From the NCBI GenBank assembly GCA_033439265.1, contig JAVTVX010000011.1, forward strand, positions 14,529,090 through 14,593,089: a DNA stretch of 64,000 bases, written 5' to 3'. The position numbers and the translations under genes were made by a program. The notes beneath the pieces were generated by a model. It was not told where the DNA came from. It saw nothing but the letters and a program-made list of their open reading frames with translations, and searched no databases. This DNA is from Dillenia suffruticosa. Taxonomy: Eukaryota; Streptophyta; Magnoliopsida; Dilleniales; Dilleniaceae. Below, piece by piece: positions 31,071 through 41,242 of this stretch; position 1 is the stretch's first letter; each line of letters opens with the position of its first letter.

Positions 31071-32420
31071 CAATCATAGCAAAATTCTTCAAATAATAAT
31101 ATATAAAACAAGGAAAAAAAAAGTAATATACTTTACTGATAAAGTATAATAATAATAATAAAACTTAGGATATTTTAAATTTTAATAGCTTTAAAAATCA
31201 TAGTAATTTATTTTTCATTAATCTCATATAGTAACACTAATACTACTGATAATAATAATAATAAAATCTAAATTTATATCTTTGAAAAATTTATCCATCG
31301 CATCAAGCTTTAAGCAATAATTACTCATAGTATAACTTTTTGTAATAAATAATCAGTATCCAATAATTATATTGGAGTCGATTAAATCTGATTCAAATAG
31401 GGTTTGGATATAAAAAAGTAAAACTCTTATGATATTTATTTTTTTATACACAAATTTAAATTCAATATCTTTTTTTTAAGATATTAGTATTCAATCAGTG
31501 AATTAATCCAGTATACTCTTAACATTGTTGCAAATACTTATTATTAAAATTTAAATCTATATTTTTGAAAGTTTATCTATTCCATGGACCTTTACGCAAT
31601 AATTACTTTTATGCAATAATTACTTATAATATATATATATATTTAAAATTATTGATTGCTAATTTCATTAATTGTATGGATTACTAACCCATTCAACTTT
31701 GTGGTACACCCTTTACTAATGGTGAATATTTGATTAAATTATAATCAAAATAATAAAATTTAAAATAATCAATTTAATTCGGTTATACAAGTATTATAAT
31801 CATGATCTAATTTAATAAATCAAAAATTGATAATTTAATTTGATGGAATTAAATGATTAATTCGGTTTGTTTATCCATCTAATGATACCTTATATTGCTT
31901 TTAAAGTAATGATACGTTTTTTGCTTTCCACGTAATGTAAATTCACATCAAGTATGCGTATAAACTGTAATTTTAAATTTTAAAATTTATCAATAGTTAT
32001 AATTTCACCGAATATCAATTTAAAATTTTGAAAATTCAAATTTCAAATAAATTAACAAAATATGAAAATTTTAAATTAATTTACTAATCTACTAATAGTT
32101 CATGAAATAAAAATAACTAGTATTATATCATTATTCAATAAAATAAAATTTAAAGTATTTTTCTTTTTTAACTTTTAATTATGATATTATATAATCTTTT
32201 TTTGAATTTTTTAAGTTATAATATTTTTTGAATTTTTTTATAATATTATATTATATTTATATGAATAAAAATTACCTAAAATATATATTTAATTATTTCA
32301 ATTAATTTAATTTGATCGAAATAAAAGTTATTAAAATTAATAATTATCTAGGTAATCAAATTAAAATTTAATTTTATCTAAAATTAAATAAATAATTTAA
32401 AATATAAAAATTAATGTAAA

Positions 32421-32463
<43 letters not shown>

Positions 32464-35041
32464 CCGAGCATTGTCCATCAAACCGCTTTATTGCATGCAT
32501 CCCCGTTAAGCTTTGAGATGCGAGTATTCCATCTGTCCAAAGGGCCCATGCCCTAATGCCATTTATTATTAGAGGGTGAATCACGTGACGCTGTGACAGT
32601 GGGATCCGCCAAGAGCCCGAGGCTTTGAATTTGTCTCAAAAGTTGTGCTATCACGAACCATTTTTCTCATATATTTTTTTTTCAAAAAATTTATAATTAT
32701 TATAAATATCAGTATTTATTAAATTTATAATAATTTAATTATTATTTAATAATTGCTATTTTTTTATATAAATCAATAATAAGATAATAAAATAAAATAA
32801 AATAAGCCCATTCATTTAACAATCCATACCGAAAAGTTTTTTTATTTTAAAAATAATTATAATTCAAAAAATTTATATCTTACACAAAATATTATCCGCT
32901 ATAAATAATGCATAGCCAAATACTAATTATAAGAGTACCATTTAATAAAATGGTGTTTTAATCGATGTTAATAACACCGATTGCATTTTCAATTTTAAAA
33001 TTTAATAGGGTTTAATCGTAAAAAAATAATTCTTATTTTAAATTATCGTATCATATATAAATTATAACAGAATTATAAGAAATTCGGTACAAATTTTTTA
33101 AATAGCAAAAATCTATTTAGTAATATTGTCTAATAAAAGAAAAAAGTAAATTATTATGTACAACGTGAACTCAAAATCAAGAATCATTGTAACATTTTAA
33201 GATTAAATTCTCTCATATCTAATTTATCAGCACAGATACATATTTAAACGATAACTTAATTTTTTTTAAGAATAACATATTTAACATTATATATTGTAGT
33301 TCACTTTTAATATTGTGATGGCATTTTTTTGATAATTGATATTATTAAAATCTTTTTTATATAAATTATTGGTATCTGATAATTATTTTGAATCCGATTA
33401 AATTTGATTCGAATAAATATTGTTAAAGTCAATATCATTGATAATTGTAGATTTAAGGAAGACAATAATAGTCCTTTTTCACTCTTTTCTATTTCCGTGC
33501 AAATTGAAAAAATTCGGTAAACATTAATACATATGATGGGGGCATAACCATGTTGAGGACTACTCTTGAGTTCAAAATTTTTTATTTTCTATTAGGAGTA
33601 TTCAAACTAATTGTTAACAAAATCTATAGACTAATTATAGGAGTCAAATGCTTATCATAGTGATTACCAAGATCAATTAAAGGCTAACCATATCATTTAA
33701 TTTTTCCAATTTATTTTCAAATTAATCAACCATCCTAAATTGTTACCATTTCAAATACATCTCAAATAAATGGCACCTCTTGACAACTTGTTTGGATGAG
33801 AAGAACAGAAGAGTAAAGAAAGAATTGGAAGAAAAAGTTACAACTTTTTTTTTTCTTTCGGAGTTTAGATATAATAGAAAAAAAGGAATTTGGATGGATT
33901 TAAAATCCCTTCAAATCTGAAAATTTTTTTCTCTCAAGAGTGAGAAAAAATGGAAGGGAGAAAAAATGTTAAAATTAAACATTTTTTATATTTCAAAAGT
34001 ACTATTTAAAAGCTCATATCAAAACTTTTTATTCCCAATAGATCTCATCTGTGTTTTAATCGAAAGGGTAATAATATAACACTTACATACTTTTTCTCCA
34101 TTTCTCTCTGGTTTCCAAATAAGAAAAACTTATTTTCATAAAACTTCCAAACAAAGAGAAGGGAAAATTATAAAAATAATAACTTTTTTCTTATTTTCTC
34201 CTCTCTCCTGACCAACATTTTCTTCTCTCCAAAACTCCCAAACACGATGTAAGTACTTGCAAATACAAGAGCTTAATACTTATTCAAAATGAAGGCAAAC
34301 AAAGTGACACAGCTTAATACTTGCACTATCAAAGATAAACAAAAATGTGTTATTTAATACTTACATCAAAATAAAGACAAATCAAATGGTACTTTTTAAT
34401 TCTTATTTTAATATGATTTAATATTTTCCAAAAATCATGAAAAATTGTGGGTTTCCTAAACAAGTTTAGACTTTTGACCAAAATAGAGATTGTTTTTGCC
34501 ACTCACTTTTCTTTCTTTTCCACTCTTTCCATTGGAAACATTCTCAGATTTTATTGAAAATTGCATCAAGAATTTTGTATATTCATACGCTATTAGTTAA
34601 CTAAAATATACATACATAATAGGGAATCTATATCAAGTATGTCGAAAATCACCTTTTGACTCGTTCTAATCATCTATTTGAAAACTAAAGTTAATGATAT
34701 GATTTTGTATTACGAAGAATATTTTTAAAATTTATCAAATTTTATCATTTAATGGAAAAAAATTGAATATTCTAAATATTTTCTATTTTAGATGAGACAT
34801 TTAAGGTATTAAAATAATTGAGAAAATAATAATACATTTATATATTTGTATATCTATATTTGACCTCAATTATAGGTATTAATTAGAGGGTCAACATATA
34901 GAAATATATACGGATAAAAAATAAAGTAATAGATTTTTATTTATTAACTTCTATAAATTATATGGTATTTATTTTGAAATAAAAATTTAATTATTTAGTA
35001 AAATTATTTATAATTAAAATAAATTAATATAATTACTAAAT
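31071..35041. other. very AT-rich intergenic DNA, no gene seen
   Basis: No exon-like sequence was found. The stretch includes looser members of the dispersed repeat (31336-31510 and about 33355-33440), an (AT)n tract, and long A/T homopolymers. Confidence 0.5.
32425..32461 (+). repeat. (AT)n microsatellite
   Basis: Uninterrupted AT dinucleotide run of about 36 bp in AT-rich intergenic DNA. Confidence 0.95.
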
Positions 35042-35220
35042 TGAGTACGAATTTTAACGTAACGGTTGAATTGTTTTTTTAGTAATCTCGAGATCACGAA
35101 TTCGATGCGGGAAAACAGTCTTTTTGTAAAAATATAAGGAGAAAGCTGCATACATATACGTCTACTCTCCCTCTACCTTGCATTAAGTTGAAGAACATTA
35201 ATGCACTGGGTGAGCCATAA
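35042..35220 (+). repeat. Au-type tRNA-derived SINE
   Basis: The sequence follows the Au SINE consensus as I remember it: an opening like GAATTTTAACGTAACGGTTG, then TCTCGAGATCACG, a B-box-like GAATTCGATGCGG, GAAAACAGTCTTTTTG, TATAAGG...CTGCATAC, a CCCTC...ACCTTGCATT block, and the characteristic end TTAATGCACTGGGTGAGCC. Au SINEs are RNA polymerase III-derived non-coding retroelements widespread in flowering plants. This copy is diverged, and no clear target duplication or poly(T) tail was identified. Confidence 0.8.
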
Positions 35221-37693
35221 TGTAATTACTAAATTGAGAGATTGTATTATTATTTAAAGAGATATTTTATGTATTAAGTAATTTCAAACAATAACAGCAA
35301 CGACAATAACAATCAAATCTTTATCTTACTAAGTTAGATTGATTATATGGATCATTTTATACCATTATACTCTATTTTGTATCACACGATCATATTAAGT
35401 AATTTTCGACACAATTAATATAATTATGTAAAAATATTATATTTAGTGATTAACTTGTGGAATAAGAGTATTTCTATACAACTCAAAATGGGTAATGTTA
35501 ATTTGTGTTCAATTTTGATTGTGCAGGATCAAATCATGTGGGGGTCACAACCTAATTTCCACAAAGACTGGTGCATCAAGCAACTACCAAAGGCATTTCT
35601 TCTTCTTCTTCTTATATTTGAGGAATAATATATTTGCTTACCCTTTTCTCTATTCTAATTTTTTAGATAAACCTATGAATTTCAATACTTCATAAATTAT
35701 ATACTTCTAAGGTTTAGGCTCCCAAAATTTTAAGCCCCCGAAAATCTTAGATCTTTTGTTCTTATAATATAATTTAAATAATTATAAAAAAGATTTTATT
35801 TAGGCCGGTAACTAATTTCATTTTTAATTAATCAATGACTCACTTCTTTCGCAACTCTTCTTTTTCCTCCTCTTTTTTCTCTCTTATCTAACATTCTACC
35901 TAATTCATTTATTATTTTAACATTATTGTAACTAACGTCTTATAAATTTAATGATAATATATTAACTTTTTTTTAATCAAAATCTTTATTTCGAGTTTTA
36001 AAAATGGAAGAATGGAAGAATTTATATCTAAATTTGGTTTCACAATATTCAAATTGAATTAATCGAGTAACTCAAATACCAATAGTCAAGTAAAAAAAAA
36101 TTAACATTGTTCAAAACCTCCTCCAAACTATTAATTTATATCAATTTTTATTTTGTAGATGAAAAAGCTTATGTTTAAAATTGTCTTTTTTAGGTTTCTA
36201 AAACTTCTTATTATATAAGATCGTAAAAATCGTTAAAATATATATATTTATGAAAATTTAAATATTAAATCTTAAAAAAATATTTTAGCAATTTTTTTTT
36301 ATTACCCGAATGTTCCCGCAAGGATTTAGGTTATTAAAACTATTAGGTCACCTTGCATGCATCAAGCGAGTAGATTAAGCAAAGTCGAAGCCTTCTTAAT
36401 TGGGAATATATTATTGCCCGACTCAATCCTTTGTGGGAATCTAACTTGGGATTTGAAAAGCAAATTACCTTAAAACTTAAATTGTTTAATTTGAAATAAA
36501 AAAGTATAGAATTAAATATTTATTCGAAAGGATTCAATCGACACATTACACGAACATGGACATGTAACATACTCTAACATTATGCATGCTTAATTTTAAA
36601 AAGATTTTATTTGTATATATTTAATAAATTCGCATTATTATTTCTAGTATAATTATGTCGATACATAAGCTTCATAATTATAAACGTGATAATAAATTAC
36701 GAATAAATTATTTGTTTAATCCGTTAAGTCTAAATTGCATGTAATTGGACACAGAGAAATAAAAATAAATACGAATTGATGTGAAAAAATGGTATTTTAT
36801 AAAAATATAGTAAACGAAAATCTGAGAAAATGCATAATATAAAAAATATAGAAATTTTTATATAAATATCGTTTATTTTATAGAAATAATAGAATAGTTA
36901 TTTTTTTATAATAAGAATCTAAATTTACCAAATATATAATTATTAATTATAAGATAAATAATATAAAAATAAAAATTATAATTCAATAAATAAATTATTT
37001 ATTAAATGTAAAAATATATGTAGATATAAAAAAATATAAAGAGTTTTATATAAATATTAATTAATTTAATGTATTATATCTGTTTTAGAAATAAAAAATG
37101 TTTCAAAAATTGAAAATGTTAGTATTGAAAAATTTTAGTACGACAGAGGTATACCCTATACCTCTTAAACCTCTTGAATATTTATTTATTTATTTATTTT
37201 ATATTTTAATATTTATTAATTAAAAAATTATTAATTACACCAAAGTAAAACTTTCTTATGAAAGTTTCGAAGTTATTATTATTTTACTAATTTTCGGTTT
37301 TAAAAAAGATTTCTTTCCCAAAAACTCTTTCTCTCCCAAACCTTTTAAAAAAATTGAGATATTAGTGAAATCATTTTATTTTATTTTTCCCTTGAGATGG
37401 TGGTAACTCACCATATCTGACCATATTTACCACTTTATCCTTTCCCACACGTTAGGCGCTGAGTGAGAGATTTAAATAAAAAATTATTAATAAAATGATA
37501 ATTTTAATTAAATAATGGTAATTTTAATTATCTTATAAAATAAAATCTATATTTTTTATTAAATGAATAAAATAAAATAAAAATTAGTAAAATAATAAAT
37601 ACAATCATTCAAAGTTAAATATATTTTGAATAAAATCCTGATGAAAATATGGAAAAAGAAATACTACAATGAGTGTGATTTGTAAAGTACGCA

Positions 37694-37748
<55 letters not shown>

Positions 37749-37820
37749 AAAGAATATTAGAAAGGGGGAATTTTCTTTATCATGAAAAAAAAAGATGAAG
37801 ACAAAAAGAGATGTAATGCT
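35221..37820. other. AT-rich intergenic DNA, no gene seen
   Basis: No convincing exon. Segment 36740-37140 resembles 3970-4340 (shared blocks such as GGTATTTTATAAAAATA-like, GAATTTTTATATAAATAT-like and AATATAAAGAGTTTT/ATATAAGAGTTTT). This suggests another AT-rich dispersed repeat. Confidence 0.45.
37698..37748 (+). repeat. (GA)n tract ending in 11 G
   Basis: About 40 bp of GA followed directly by a run of 11 G residues (37738-37748). The two simple tracts are fused without a spacer. Confidence 0.95.
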
Positions 37821-38290
37821 TGTTTGACAGGGTTTTTTTAACTTATTTTCTCATTTTAAGGATAAATAAAAATTAATTTCTTTTTTAAAAAAGTTAAAAA
37901 TTGTTTGAGTTTTTTATTTTTGAAATAAAGTTAAAAATTAAAAGTTATTTTTATTTTTTTTTATTTTTGAAATAAAGTTAAAAATTAAAAATTAATGATC
38001 ATATTTGAAATTTTGTTTTATTTAAATGAGCATATTAATAAAATAAAAATAATTATATAAAGATAATAGATTAAAAAAATATAAATTTTTTAAAAAATTG
38101 GAGCACTAAAAAAAAGAGAAGAAAAAACTAATTGGAAGAGTTTTTTCTTAAAATATACTTTTTAAATTTTTTTCATAAAAAACTTATTTTTATAAAAAAA
38201 CTTTTTTTAAGAACTTCTAAAAATGTTGTTTGACAGAATTTCTTCTTATAAGGAAAAGAGAAACAAAAAAAAACTCAACCAAATGGACAC
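37821..38290 (+). mobile_element. MITE-like AT-rich repeat, unit 1 of a tandem pair
   Basis: This unit starts TGTTTGACAGGG and repeats, with about 75-80% similarity by eye, as the unit starting at 38294. Shared inner landmarks are TTTTGAAATAAAGTTAAAAATT (twice in each unit), GAATATTAAT/GCATATTAAT, AATTGGAG(C/T)A(C/T)TAAAAAAAAG and GAGTTT. It ends ACCAAATGGACAC, the reverse complement of the start of unit 2. That gives a terminal inverted repeat GTGTCCATTTGACAG-like and a possible TTA target site, as in PIF/Harbinger-type MITEs. No coding capacity. Confidence 0.55.
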
Positions 38291-38293
38291 TTA

Positions 38294-38690
38294 GTGTCCA
38301 TTTGACAGACATTTTTTTCAATTTATATTTTCAAAGAAAAGTAAAAATTAATTCATTTTAAGAAAAGTTAAAAATTATTTGATTTTTTTACTTTTGAAAT
38401 AAAATTAAAAAATTAAAAATTAATTTCATTTCTACTTTTTTACTTTTGAAATAAAATTAAAAATTAAAAATTAATGGATATATTTAAAATTTTACATTAT
38501 TTAAATGTGAATATTAATGAAATAAAAATAATTATGTGAGAATATAAATAAAATAAAAAAATTTATATTTTCAAAAAATTGGAGTATTAAAAAAAAGAAA
38601 AAAAAGTTATTCCCAAGAGTTTATTTTTTAAATTATTTTTTAAAATTTTTTCATAAAAAATTTTTTTTAAGAGTTTTTAAATAAAATTTT
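38294..38690 (+). mobile_element. MITE-like AT-rich repeat, unit 2 of a tandem pair
   Basis: Second unit, starting GTGTCCATTTGACAG immediately after TTA. Its right end lacks the expected complementary terminus and fades into the SUVH promoter near 38690, so it is 3'-truncated. The junction of the two units is a perfect palindrome of 10-bp arms around TTA (38281-38303). Confidence 0.55.
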
Positions 38691-38908
38691 TTAATAGGAG
38701 TTCCGCTTATTTTACTTTTTTTATATGATGTCTGCAAATGCGACATCCACACGTCATGTTTAAGGAAAACACACACTGCACCTCACTTCAACGGAAAAGT
38801 TTCTACCTCGGCTCAAACTTCCGTAACGACCGATAAAATTACGCAATCGGGGGCATTTTGGTCATCTGGATCTCATATCTTCACCCACCTCTCTCTCTCT
38901 CTCTCTCT

Positions 38909-39013
38909 ATGTCAAGTCGAGACAAAAAGCCCCCCCTCCTCTCTCCCCAATTTCTAGTCATTTCCGCCATGAAAATCAAAATAGCTTCTTCAAAGCTTCG
39001 AACAAAACCCTAG
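38909..39013 (+). promoter_or_regulatory. upstream ORF in the SUVH leader
   Basis: An ATG at 38909 opens a 34-codon frame that stops at 39013; a second in-frame ATG at 38969 would give 14 codons. Both lie upstream of the SUVH start codon at 39076 and are out of frame with it. If transcription starts before 38909 or 38969, ribosomes would meet this small frame first, and it could lower translation of the main protein. A telobox-like AAACCCTAG overlaps its end. CT tracts flank it. Confidence 0.4.
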
Positions 39014-39075
39014 TACTATAGCCTCTCTCTCTCTAGACCCTCTCTCTCTTCTCCCCCTCTCTCGAGAATTTAAAA

Positions 39076-41031
39076 ATGGGCTCCTTGGTGCCATTTCAGG
39101 ACCTAAATTTGCTTCCAGACGGAACAGACCTACTCATTTGCCCTAAGCTGGAGCCCAAGCTCGAGCCACTCGACGATTTTCCTTCGCCATCTCCATCTTC
39201 AATGACACCTAACCCTAGTTTATTCTCGAACTCCTCAATATCCGAACCAAGCCCTAGCTTCGAAATCACCCCTTCTTCAGATGACACCAATGTCTACACA
39301 GAATTCAGCCGAATCTCGGAGCTCTTTCGCACCGCCTTCGCCAAACGAATGCAGAGCTACGACGACATTTCCGTCGTCGATCCTAATGCTCGAGCAATTG
39401 TCCCGGTCAACGAAGAATCTAGGGTTCCAACTTTGGTTGTTCCGAAGAAGAAGCTGAATCAACGCTCGTCTGAGCTAGTTAGGGTTACCGATCTCAGTAT
39501 CGAAGAGCAACGGTATTTCCGAGACGTTGTGAGAAGAACAAGAATGATATATGATTCTCTGCGTATATTTTCGGTGGTCGATGAGGAGAAGAAGAATGGG
39601 GGCTTACCTGTGAAGCGTGCGCGTGGAGATTTGAGGGCTGCTGCTGCAATGAGAGATCGAGGCTTGTGGTTGAATCGCGATAAACGAATTGTGGGAACAA
39701 TTCCCGGTGTTTACATTGGTGATTTGTTCTTTTTTAGGATGGAATTATGTGTTGTTGGATTACATGGACAGGTTCAGGCAGGAATTGATTATGTTCCTGC
39801 GAGTCAGAGCTCGAATGGTGAGCCCATTGCGACCAGTGTGATCGTTTCGGGTGGGTATGAGGATGATGAAGACACAGGGGATGTGATAATTTATACAGGG
39901 CATGGTGGGCAGGACAAGTTTGGTAAGCAGAGTGCGCATCAGAATTTAGATGGTGGGAATTTAGCATTGGAGAGAAGTATGCGTTATGGGATTGAAGTGA
40001 GAGTCATTCGGGGTATAAAATATGAAGGCGGTGCTACTGGTAAGGTTTACGTTTATGATGGTTTATATAAGATTCTTGACACATGGTTTGATGTTGGTAA
40101 AAGTGGCTATGGTGTTTATAAGTATAAGCTTGTGAGAATGGAAGGGCAACCCGAAATGGGTAGCTCCATTCTTAGGTTTGCAGGGAGCCTTAGGGCTAGT
40201 CCCTTGGCAGCAAGGCCAAGGGGTTACGTGAGTCTTGATATATCAATGAAAAAGGAAAATTTGCCTGTGTTTCTATTTAATGACATAGATACTGAGCATG
40301 AGCCATTGTATTATGAGTATCTTCAGAGGACCGTGTTTCCTTCGTTTGCTTTTCATCAAAGTGCTAGTAGTGCAGGGTGCCAATGTGTTGCTGGTTGTAG
40401 TGATGATTGCTTTTGTGCGCTGAAAAATGGGGGCGAGTTTCCTTACGATAATAATGGGATGCTCCTGAGGGGGAAGCCGTTAATTTTCGAATGTGGTACT
40501 TTTTGTAGCTGTCCGCCCACTTGTAAGAATCGGGTGAGCCAAAAAGGAGTGAGGAATAGATTGGAAGTGTTCAGATCAAGGGAAACCGGTTGGGGAGTTA
40601 GGTCTTTGGACTTGATACAAGCTGGTGCTTTTATCTGTGAGTATGCAGGGGTTGTTCTTACAAGGGAGCAGGCAGCAGTATTTACAATGAATGGTGATAC
40701 TCTGGTTTACCCAAATCGGTTTACGGATAATTGGGCAGAATGGGGAGACTTATCTCAAATATATCCTGATTATGTGCGGCCCGCATTTCCTTCCATTCCA
40801 CCTCTGGATTTTGCAATGGATGTGTCTAGGATGAGAAATGTTGCTTGTTATATCAGCCACAGCTCAAGCCCTAATGTGCTGGTGCAGTTTGTTCTGTATG
40901 ATCACAACAACATAATGTTCCCTCACCTTATGCTATTTGCAATGGAGAACATTCCTCCTCTGAGAGAGCTTAGCCTTGATTATGGGGTGGCTGATGAATG
41001 GACGGGGAAACTTGCTATTTGTAACGAGTAA
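39076..41031 (+). CDS. SUVH9: SUVH2/SUVH9-type SRA-SET protein
   Basis: One uninterrupted coding exon gives 651 aa, the usual length and intronless form for this subgroup. After a variable N-terminus come the two-helix region (about 135-165, RYFRDVVRRTRMIYDSLR), the SRA/YDG domain (about 205-355, GTIPGVYIGD, SGGYEDDEDTGDVIIYTG, YVYDGLYKI), the cysteine-rich pre-SET (about 435-485) and the SET domain (about 493-645). SUVH2 and SUVH9 bind methylated DNA through the SRA domain and bring RNA polymerase V complexes to target loci in RNA-directed DNA methylation. The SET motif that normally reads NHSCxPN is SHSSSPN here (593-600), the catalytic ELTYDYG is ELSLDYG (631-637), and no post-SET CxC cluster follows before the stop. 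The protein is thus expected to read methylated DNA rather than methylate histone H3. SUVH2 and SUVH9 are hard to tell apart by eye. Confidence 0.93.
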   Translation: MGSLVPFQDLNLLPDGTDLLICPKLEPKLEPLDDFPSPSPSSMTPNPSLFSNSSISEPSPSFEITPSSDDTNVYTEFSRISELFRTAFAKRMQSYDDISVVDPNARAIVPVNEESRVPTLVVPKKKLNQRSSELVRVTDLSIEEQRYFRDVVRRTRMIYDSLRIFSVVDEEKKNGGLPVKRARGDLRAAAAMRDRGLWLNRDKRIVGTIPGVYIGDLFFFRMELCVVGLHGQVQAGIDYVPASQSSNGEPIATSVIVSGGYEDDEDTGDVIIYTGHGGQDKFGKQSAHQNLDGGNLALERSMRYGIEVRVIRGIKYEGGATGKVYVYDGLYKILDTWFDVGKSGYGVYKYKLVRMEGQPEMGSSILRFAGSLRASPLAARPRGYVSLDISMKKENLPVFLFNDIDTEHEPLYYEYLQRTVFPSFAFHQSASSAGCQCVAGCSDDCFCALKNGGEFPYDNNGMLLRGKPLIFECGTFCSCPPTCKNRVSQKGVRNRLEVFRSRETGWGVRSLDLIQAGAFICEYAGVVLTREQAAVFTMNGDTLVYPNRFTDNWAEWGDLSQIYPDYVRPAFPSIPPLDFAMDVSRMRNVACYISHSSSPNVLVQFVLYDHNNIMFPHLMLFAMENIPPLRELSLDYGVADEWTGKLAICNE

Positions 41032-41205
41032 TTTTGGAAAGTTGGTCCATTTTGGGTGGTCAAAAACTGTGCTTTGGAGGACCTGATCAACCAAGGTATA
41101 AATTTGTTCCTCTTTGGCTTTACTTAGCACTTTATTTTGTGCTTGAATGCATGTGAGGATGCCGTCCTAAATTTATCTCTAAATCATACTTTATTGAAAT
41201 ATTCT

Positions 41206-41242
<37 letters not shown>

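Noticed and set aside
35446-35628. 60-codon plus-strand frame at an apparent TTGTGCAG acceptor
   Set aside because: AT-rich, no family match and no neighbouring exon.
39096-39967. Minus-strand open frames within the SUVH coding exon
   Set aside because: Shadows of the SUVH frame; no independent signals.
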